NCBI RefSeq assembly: GCF_036669915.1 | Contig: NC_089314.1 | Span: 11,123,665 to 11,187,664, forward strand | Direction of reading: 5' to 3' | Length of the DNA: 64,000 nt | From: Pocillopora verrucosa | Taxonomy: Eukaryota > Cnidaria > Anthozoa > Scleractinia > Pocilloporidae | Shown: positions 21,171 through 31,900 of the stretch, one piece after another | Numbering within the stretch: the first letter of the stretch is position 1 | How the letters are laid out: each line of letters begins with the position of its first letter | Made by a program: the position numbers and the translations under genes | Notes under the pieces: model-generated | Seen by the model: the letters and a program-made list of their open reading frames with translations, nothing else | Database searches by the model: none | Told to the model about the DNA's origin: nothing

Positions 21171-22952
21171 CAACTTTAAATGTGATTGGCTTATTGAACT
21201 GTTCAATGATAAACTGTCTGATAACAACTTGGCAAGTGAATTCGTGGAAAATAGGAGTTTTTAAACCAATCGCTATCGAGAAAATTGTAATTTTAATGGT
21301 TATGATATTTTTGTTGGAGCTGATGGTGCACGTTTCATTTGTTTAAAAACTGTTCGTCTACGAACAGCCCCTCCTTTTGAGTGAAGTCCGACACGAAATA
21401 AATCATAGGCATGCGTAGCGTGCAAGAATTTCTTTTTGGCTGGGCGGGTTGAGATGGGACAATCTAATGCGACAATCTGATTGTTGCGAGATACATACCC
21501 TTATGCGGTAATCTGATTGGTGCGATATACATGACCCAAATGTGGTGATCTGATTGGTGCGAGCAACATACTACTCTACACGCTAACCTGGAGTTATATT
21601 TCTTCATTAAAAAAAAAAAAAAAAAAAGAACAACTAAAAAATTGATGGTGACTTCCCTGAGAAAGTTTTCTGCCGTTCCTAGGAGGAGAGTTCATTAATT
21701 GAAATTGAATGTGACGTAAAATTTTCGCATTGGTCGGAAAAAGAAAATTCCATGAGAATTGTTCCCCCTCCCCCTTCCCCGCTCCTTCTTCGGCGGGAAC
21801 ATTTAAACAAATCACTTTTGGGGGCACAGTCTTCTCCGCTCTGTGCAAATCTTGAGGGTGGGTGCGCGTTTGGCTGAGTCATCCGCGGCGTAAGAATAGC
21901 GCACCTAGTGAGGATGATCGGACGTACTTGATTTCCTAACCAGATTTTCCTGGCTATGGCATTCGCGCGGTGCGAGCTCCGATTATAATGTGATCTTGTG
22001 GAAGGTTGGAAAAAATAAGTGAGCCTCGCCTTTACAATTTTACGCTACGCGTTTGAAATCAATTTTCAGTCATTTCGGTGGGTGTTCTTTTTAATCGTTG
22101 AGGGTTGACTGGATATTAGGTATTAGATCATATTTTGAAACTTTCAAGTCACACCATAGGAAAAAACTCATCGTTATGAACAGAAAAAAATGATAACCGT
22201 TGTCCAAAAATATACACTTTTTGGTGGTACAGACAGAGAAACTTCAATCCTCGTTTATTATTTTCAGCCCGAAAACTTTGAAACGGAAAGGTGTGTGTTA
22301 GTGAAAAAATTTCTTGAGTAAATAAACAAAGTAGATCATGCTTTCTGTTACTAAAGGTTCATCTTTATCTCAGTACCACACCATACTCTACATGTTTTAC
22401 AAGACGGCAGGACCTCGAAGTTAAGTACCCTTAAGTCCCGTTTGTTGAAACGGGGTATTTCAATATCCTTGTAAGATAATGAATTAATTTTACCTGCTAT
22501 CATGAACTAATAAAAACGGTTAATTGGTTGTCGATATCCCTCAGTACTACACTATAACATCTTTCTACTTATGCCAATAAAATAAACGAATAGCCCCATA
22601 TTCATACCTATTATGAGATGTTACAAACTCATCTGAGAAAACGATTCTTCTAAGAGGTTCTCAAAGTGTAAAAACAAAAAAAAACATGTAAAAACGTTGA
22701 AAATTAGACGAGCTATCTTTAAACTAAGGGAGAAGCTGAAATTGCTGCGATGAGATGAAGGAGCGTTCTCCTTTCTCATAGAATTTAACTGACGAATTCC
22801 TTTCAAATGGGAATTATTCCTTACAAGGAAAACTGCAAAACTATCCTCGTCCAACACGAATTAAAAATATACGAAGGCGGAATGGAAGACTGGTACCAAT
22901 ATATGTTGTAATGCAAATGTGAGTGTGATTCCATCGTCGATTAAAGCCAAGC

Positions 22953-25900
22953 TCAATGTGCCGCCGTTACATTTTGGGTATGCACAAGACGAGCAAAGAT
23001 TCCATCCTCATTTTGTAGTAGCACTTCAGGTCTGTCAAACTCCAAGACTCGTCCCTCATCCATAACCACCATTTTATCATAATCTATGATGGTGTTCAAG
23101 CGATGGGCGATGGTTATTACTGTGGAGTCTTTAAATCTGTTGCGAATAACGTCTTGAATCAGTCTGTCTGTCTTGAAGTCGACATTAGCTGTGGCTTCAT
23201 CCAGGATGATGATCTTACTTTTCTGTAACAGAGCACGCGCTAAACAGACCAACTGGCGCTCGCCGACACTGAAGTTGCTCCCAGACTCTTTTAACTTGTA
23301 CTCCAGCTTTTCAGGCAATTGTTGTACCAGGCAACTTAACTGTACATCTTCCAAAGCTCTCCACAGATCATGATCTTTGTATAAGGAAAAGGGATCTAAG
23401 TTCTTCCTAAGGCTGCCGCTAAAGAGGACAGGATCCTGAATAATGACAGCCATAGATCTGCGAGCTGCCTGTATATTGAGATGCGTGATATCTATGCCAT
23501 CTATGATAATCTATTCAAATGAAATGAGGAAGTGGATCAAAATGATGTCGAATAACGATATTTTTAAGGCGTGCATGTAAAACGGAAACTAATGAAGAGC
23601 AAAACAGTTGTCCTCTAAGAAATAATACGTTATTTTATCTTTTTTATCATCATAATCATTTATGTCATTAAAACTCGCTAACGATTTCTTAAATCAAGTT
23701 TTAAGAAAACTTACATTTCGCGTAACAGGAAGGAGATAAAGGAACGATATCTCAAAGTTTGCCTAACGGTAACACTCTGCATGTTCTCACCTCGCCTTCT
23801 GGCTCTGGTGTTCTGAACAAAGCCGCCACTAATGATGATTTTCCAGCTCCGGTACGACCCGCCACACCAACTTTTTCCTTATCAGTGATACATAAATTTA
23901 TTCTGTTCAAAGTTGGTGGTGCTCCCTTTAAGTATGATAAAGATAAGTTGCGCAATGTTAAAGTGCCTTTTGTTGGCCACGACTCCGGAGGTAGGCTTTC
24001 TAAGTTGTACCCAGGTTCAGATTCGATTTGAGTGTAGGTAAACACCCTTTCCACTGATGTCATGTAGTTTTCTGTCTCTGAGGCTACCTGGATACCGTAC
24101 TGGGCTGCTTCCAATGTGTCGGCTGCAAAAGTAAGGGACATTCCCGCCAAAGCTGAAAACAAGAGTGGTTTACTAATTATCTTTGATCATGCTTCTACAA
24201 AAGTCGGTGAAAAGGAATATGAAGAGAAGGTCATGCTCTTTTATGATGTACTAAAAGCGTAATTCAAATTGCTTTTCAAATGGACATTTTAATAAGTAAA
24301 TAGGATTTATTAACAGCGCAGAGAGAAAGGAAACTTTCTGGGAGGCAGGAATAGGCTCCTATAGGAAAGGGCTCGCCAGGCGAAGAATTTTAATTGATAA
24401 AGTGATCACACAAGCGAAAGGAATGGAGATTCAGTTGCACTAGAAACCTTAGGAATATGTACCTGGGTTTTGTGTTGCAAACAAAGCTCCAGCCGACACA
24501 GAAGTTACAAGAAAATTAGACAAACAATCTCCTCGGAAAGCGAGCCATCGCGTTGAGGCCTTCAGCAAAAACAGGGCAGACGTGTTCTTGTCTTGATATC
24601 TTTAAAAAAAGACCAATACATTGATGAGTTCTTCTTAGTTAGAGACCTGTGTCCCAATTAAGTCCATTGTATTACATTGAGCCAATCGATCCATTCGAAA
24701 TTGATGTCATGATCTTAGCTTTAAGAAAAATGAAAAAGAGAGCATTTTAACGTTACCATTGAAATCTTTCAACAACAAAAATAAATTTCAAACTCTGTTC
24801 GCTCCCCCTCCAAAAAACAGGAACTTAGTAACACAAATAATTTTCACTAAATACTTCTTACTATCCGAGTTCGAGGTCCGTACTGGAACTTACCGACAGA
24901 GCTTTTTTCTGCTCGGTTTTATGACCCAAGCGTAGAACATAAATATGAGAAGAAATAACGAGATCTGTAACTTACAAAACAAACCAACAAACAAGGTTCG
25001 TTTAGATATTTAATATATCTCTGAATTCTAATAGGGGGAGGGTTTCAAGTAAAATTAAGTTTGCAATCAGTCGGGGTGTACAGTGAAATACGGCCCGCTA
25101 AATTTACCAATCGTAACTTACGTACTAACTAAAGTGTACCAAAGTATAGCTTAAGCCTTAAGTTAAAGATATGTAATATCTATGAAATTGATGGGGTAGA
25201 AATTATGTTTAAACAGCTCCTGCCCATCAGAAATGGGGTCTGTACAAAAGGTTGTAAAGATTGACTGCGGCTCAGCTGTTTTCAAAAACCCTAATTGCTT
25301 GCAGTTTCGATCATTTTGATTGTTATCCTCTCTGCTATTCAATATCTCAACGAAATATTCCGTCCAAAATAAATGGCTTACAACTGCTAACGTTTTCCCT
25401 TTCCATGTCTATGATAATTGTTTAAAGTAATGGTATCCACCATACAGTCCGATGTGAGACTCCCTCACCTATAAACCTTCCAAGCTACAAATTAGAGTTG
25501 AAGTTAAACTAGGATGTAGAACGTAATTTAAAAACTGTAACGTACTAAGAACATTTAATTACTTAATATTACTAATTATTATGAATAACCTTGCTATAAA
25601 ATTCATTGGGTATTTTGCAAATTGATTAAATTGGATGTAATTAACCGGTTGAAGTATCCTACATTGTTAGGTTAAATTATCAAATGAAGTACACTTCCAC
25701 AATTTTTTTCCTTGATATAAAATTGTGAATTGTTTAATGTCAGTTCTATAGACTTGGGGACGGTATAATTCAGGAAACTTAGTATTCGTAACAGTGACAT
25801 TGTATTTTCATAGGGCACTCACCGATAAAACTTTTGCAGAAAATTATCTTCCATCCCAGATGATCTTATCACCTCTAATCCAGCCATTGTATCAGCAATA

Positions 25901-28900
25901 AGGGAATACACCGGACTGCAGGTTATAGCTTCAAGTCGCCTGAGCTCTCGAGCGGATTTCAAATAATATTTAGTCAGGTAGATAAAAAGTACTGTTAATG
26001 GAGAGCAAGTAATGAAGAGCCAAACATTGGATACCGCTGAAAGAATGGTAGCACCAAGAAAGTGAAGACATAATTGAATGGCAAAGAGAAACTTTCCTGG
26101 AAGCAGGTCATCCATGCAACCGACATCTTTGGAGAAACGATTCAAGATGCGACCAACTGGATTAGTATCAAAGAATAAAACTGGTGCTTTAAGAACAGCG
26201 TTTGTCATCTGGTCATGAAGGTTTCCTGATGCTCTCAAAGCAGTGACATAGAAACAGAACGAGGATACGATTGTAAAAAGCAAGGAAGCAATAGCAATTG
26301 ATCCGTACACCGAAAGAGTGATGAAATTTTTTTGCTTTTCAAATGGCATTTCCGTCATTCTTGAGACCCACCAGAAGGGTGCTATCCACAATACTGAGGA
26401 GAGACAAAAAATTGAATGGTATGTATAAGTGCCTTGAAAAATTTAAAAAACTGTCATTAATGGTGTTAAGGCTATACGGTCGGTAATAATGTACCTAAAA
26501 GTATAGCCACAGCTAACTTTATTTGCTGAAGAAGACGAGTTTCATGATGTTCTCTGTAGTCATGATGAGGCAAATGTTCAGATTTTTTAATAGCTTCTTG
26601 CAATTTAGAATGGCTTGATGAACTCGTACTTATAGGCGATGGATTAACACTCCATTTCAAAGCTATCACGCGATTAACGAGTACAGATTATTTCGACCAA
26701 GACTGATCATTTTTTATTCGTGAAAATTTTAGACAATACATAGGATGATCCAAGCTGGCGAGGGTCCTCGCATAGTTATTAAAATTTCCAGACAGTTTAG
26801 CTGCATGGGTCATGAAAAAAAACACTCCAAGCGATTGTCACTTACCTAGTACAAAAGTCAAGAAAACGGAAAGGCTTGCTATCGTGATAGTTGGTAGTAC
26901 AGTCCTAAAATATTTCCAGTACAACAACCACTTCACACTTCCAATCATTCTGTCCTCCGCATCATCTGTGAGATCCACTCTTTCACCATCTATTTGAGGG
27001 ACGCTCATGGATTTGTGAGTGTCTTTGCACACAACTGTAGCCATTTCAAGATCATCTTTCTCAAAACTGGGGGCTCCTTTCGCTTCACGCTGAAAAAAGC
27101 GAAAGCCCATGCTGAGTTGAAGTACTTGACTATATGTCCCTTGACCTACAACGGAACCATTCTCAAGCAGCACAACGCTGTCAGTCTTTTTTAGAAACTG
27201 CAGCTGATGAGTAGCCAGAATGCGTATTCTTCTGCCCAGAAACTCCTTGATACACCTCTCGAATAGATTTTTGCCGACTTTGGCATCCACTGCACTGAGT
27301 GGGTCGTCCAATAAGTAAATGTCAGCATCAGTGTATATCGCGCGTGCTAGACTTACTCGAGCACGCTGACCACCGCTCAAGATGACTCCGCGTTGACCAA
27401 TTTCAGTTAGATCGCCTTTAGGAAAACATTTAATATCTTTCTCAAGGTCACAAACCATGATAACTTTATTGTATTTTTCGGCGACAAACTGTCTGCCAAA
27501 CACAATATTTTCGCGCACTGTGCCTGAATAGACCCAAGGAATTTGGGATACGAAAGCCATTTTTCCGATACAAGAAATTCGACCAGAACATACGGGAAGT
27601 TCTCCCAGAATACTAAGTAGTAAAGTTGTTTTTCCGCTTCCAACTGGGCCTGTTAAACCCACAAGCTGCCCATCAGCAACATCTAACGAAACGTTTTGTA
27701 GCGCAGGAATCTCCGACGTTTTACTCCAAGCACACGAAACTTTGTCGAGCGTAACCTTCGGTGGATGGTTGTCGATTAGCGGTTCCAGCTTTCGAGCACC
27801 AACTAACACCGGTTTTCCATTTGTAAAGCTATCAGTTCTGACAAAATTCGATCGCTTTCTTTGGTCTGTAAAGGGCAATATTGTATCGCCTTGATCTATT
27901 TGCATCTTTGACAAGGAATTCTTTTCTAGTAACCTCTGCATTCTGCAACAAGCCGTCCTTGCGTCGGCAATGTAGCGCAATGCATAAACAAGAAATATTG
28001 TCACCACCATTTTAGTGTTACTCAACACCAAAAGCAATGTAAAAGCCATAAATGAGGTCAGCAGATTCCCTGTAAGGAGCAGCGTTACGACTGAAATAAA
28101 ACCTGCAATCGTGGAGCTGGTGAAGAACAGTGCGTAGATACTGGAGATGAAGAATCCTCGTATACGAATCAGAGAGATCTCTTTCCTGTGGAAAACATTT
28201 TGAAGGAATGTAATTCGAGCATGTGGTGTTATATAACACTCTGATAGTTTTTTCCTGGTATGGAGGGCCCATCTCCATGATTAATCGGTGGATGAAAGTC
28301 TAAAATTACGTTTTCACACAAAACGCATGTGCAGAGAAAGATGTAAATTTAAATTTCATCGATTGATTAATCAAGGGCTATCACTATGAAATCTTGTAAT
28401 CTTTACATATAAGCACGTACCAATTGGACTGAGGGGACGGTCGAAAATTTCAGATTTGAGAAAATAATATATGTGATTCATGATTCCTTAGGGGTTGAAG
28501 AATTAAAGTCGATCTGTTGGTAAAATTATGATATTTTCTGGAAAACACAACAATCCTCTAACCTTCTTATTTGTGCAACCAGATCCCTAAAGTTCCATTC
28601 CCAAGCGTACATTTTTACTATGCGGATACCAGAGATGATCTCATTCATTATCTTCAGCCTCTTGTCGGTTACTGCAGCAGCCCGGAGGCGTATTTTCCCA
28701 GTTTCACGAGCTATGAAGGATCCGTAAGCAACGACCACAAGAAAAAAGGAAATTCCTAACAACGCTTGCCAGGCCACTAAGTACCATACAAGAGCCAAAG
28801 AGGCAATGAGGTCTACAAAGGCGAATGAAAATGAATACAAGACATAACCCAGCTCCTCAATAGTTTGAGCATCGTTGGAAACAAGGTTGATAGTGTTCTC

Positions 28901-31900
28901 CGAAAGCGAGTCTTCTAAGGTGCATCTCGGACTGTTTAGAATCTAACAAAGAAAAAGGGGAACAGTAAAGATATTGTTAATTTAAAAAACGGTAAAAGTG
29001 CCTTTTCTTCACGTACACAGAATCATTTCTATGCAGGGGAAGTATCCTCTTAAAAGGATGTTATCTTTATCTTTACGATTGAAATGTATATCTATAAATG
29101 TACTATTTACATGTTTGAGGTTTCAAACAGTAACCCAACCGTTTCGAGATTTCTCTTTGAGCGTGCTGAAAAAAACTCGACAATTGACGCCGCCAGTTCG
29201 AATAAACTATCTGTGAACGTAATGCAGCAACTCGTGGTTCACAACCGAAAAGACCCTTGTCCCTCTCTATGGCGCAGAAATGAATTTTGGATGTTGGATG
29301 CCTTCTGGCGTATCTCCTAATTTGCAAACCAATCATGAAGGAAAAGAAGGAAAGGAGAAAAATAAAAGAAGGGAAACACGAGAAAGCTACAAGGACGCTA
29401 CGCAAGATTATTCGACATGGCGGGGACCGTACTTGACTGTAGAGTACAAGAAAGACAAGTCTAAGAGATGATGTCGGTTGTAGGAATCTCAAACACTGCC
29501 TGCCAGGGTACCAAGTAGTGTCCGGTGTCCCTCGGTAATTCTAGCGCCCCATTGCACATGTGTCGATTAAAACGGGAATTCTTAATGAATTACACACTTT
29601 GTCCGTGTTGAAGTCGTAATGAGGTCATAATTTCATACACACTAACTTGTGGCAGAGCATACACTTGTATTACAATGCGTTTTTAGTAAAGAGCTTTAGC
29701 ATCGGTGACGAAAGAGACGACGAGGACGGCTGGAAGTCCTTTCGTGACACTGTCAAGTTACGGCACATGTGCTTTTTTAACGGGCTGTCGTTCTATAGTC
29801 GTTGTGGACAAAATTTTTAGTGCTAACGCATTCAAACGAGAAGGCGAATAATTTTCACCTGTGGTAAGTTGCAATAACCGGAAGTTTACAGGATTTTAAA
29901 TTTAGTTTACTTTCACGGATTTCATTCCTTATAGAAATTCAAACCTTGTATTCTAACACTTTGTAAATGAAGATGAACTTTATTCGTTTCGGGTATCCAA
30001 GTTTTGCATGGATTTGCATTTTAAACGAAAACAGTTTTATTTTCTTGGTTTACACCTTACATAAGGGGTGTATCAGAGATTCTTCGCCGCTGCCTACAAC
30101 ATAAGGACCGTTTTCAAATCTGACATACCGCTTAGGTCTCACTTAGTGCGACCTAGCTAAAGGTGCCTTAGAACCAACAAAACAAAACGGTGTCGTTTAC
30201 AAGATCCCATGCGACTGCGGCAAAGTGTATATCGGTGAACAGGGAGATCAAAGCGAAAAAGGATAAAAGAACATGACAGAGACATACGGTTTGCTCGCAC
30301 TCAGACCCCTGCGGTTTGGGAGCACGCTAGCGAAACGGGGCATATTCCTATTTGGGGCGAGGTTAAGTTCATTGATTGTGATCCACACGTAGAGTCAAAG
30401 AGGCTATACAAAAAGACTTCATCCCAACAACATCAGTGGAATCGAAATTCCCGTAACGTAACCAGGCCATCATGGCGGTCAGACACGTCCGTATGGGCGA
30501 CACATTATTGTGTCTTTTATTCCTTGTCGTACTTCTACGAGAATTTCGTGACTCATCAAACTGCAGTTTTATGCATCCCGAACGCTGTACGCGACTGGTT
30601 ATTTCACTCCACTTAACAACGTCAAGTGCTTACTACAAACTACCTTTCAAGCTTGCATCGAGGCGTTTTAATGGAGGAAGATTATTATACACTGCTACTG
30701 GTGTAGGTACATTTCAAGCGCAAAGATTGTTGATTTCTGGAGATGTTTCACCTAACCCTGGTCCGAGAAGGAAGCCTACGAAATATCCTTGTGGTGAATG
30801 TTCTAAATCCGTAAGAATCAATCAAGACGCCATTTTATGTTCTGAGTGCAACACCTGGTCGCATGCAAGATGTCTGAATATGTCGAACTGGACCTTTCAG
30901 TACTATCTTAATAATCCATCTGTCGACTGGATATGCTCTTTCTGTGCCTTGCCGAAGTTTAGCGATTCATTCTTTTCCACCTTGAATAGCTCCACGCATG
31001 AAAGCGCGAGCGACACTGAGCTGGACCTTAGTTCACAACCTTCGGACATGAAGTTAATTAGAAACGATAATCGCAAGGAATGCATTATAGCAAACCTAAA
31101 TGTAAACAGTTTACCAAGCAAATTTGAGGAGATCAAGGAGTGGCTAACGAACAGAGCCTTCGACATTCTATCCATACAGGAAACTAAGATCGATCGATCC
31201 TTTCCTAACTCTCAATTTTATGTTAACGGGTGCAAGTTATTTCGCCGTGACAGGACGAAAGGTGGTGGCGGTCTTGCCGTCTTTATTCGCGATAACATCG
31301 CCGCAACATGTAAGAAAGGCATTACAACATCAGTGGAATCACTCTTATTCGATCTACTCATCGGACAAAGACGCTTTGCTTTAGTCAGTGCCTACAAGCC
31401 TCCTTCTGTTAACAATGCTACTTTCAGAACTGAATTGACTACAGTCCTGGATCAAGCGATATCTCTCTGCGTAAACGTGATTTGTCTTGGTGATCTAAAT
31501 TGTGACATAATTCATCCGTTTATGAATAATAACCAGGGCAAATGCCTTTTGGATATTTGCGATATCTATGACCTCGACACATTAATTAAAGAACCGACAA
31601 GAATTTCAACAACTAGAGCTTCTTGCCTGGACGTCATTCTTTCAAATGTGCCCATGTTTATGAAATCGTCTGGCGCTACCGAAACAGGAATCAGTGATCA
31701 TCTGCTAGTTTACACGGTTCTCAAAACTAAAATGTTACATGCTAACGCCGAAGTCGTCAAGAAACGGATATTCAAGACCTTTAACCGAGATGATTTCCAG
31801 AAAGATCTCAGTCGAGTTCCTTTTCATGCTGCATACGTTTTTGATGATATGGACGATGTTTACTGGTGCTGGGAGACGTTATATAATCAGGTGTTAGAAG

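Noticed and set aside
26812-26997. Plus-strand frames across the ABCC4-like exons
   Set aside because: Shadow frames opposite conserved coding exons. The same shadows recur in copy 2 only because the DNA is duplicated.
30425-31340. A 16-17 bp match (ACAACATCAGTGGAATC) between the Penelope fragment and the retrotransposon ORF
   Set aside because: A single short match in 64 kb can arise by chance, and it lies well inside the ORF rather than at an element end.
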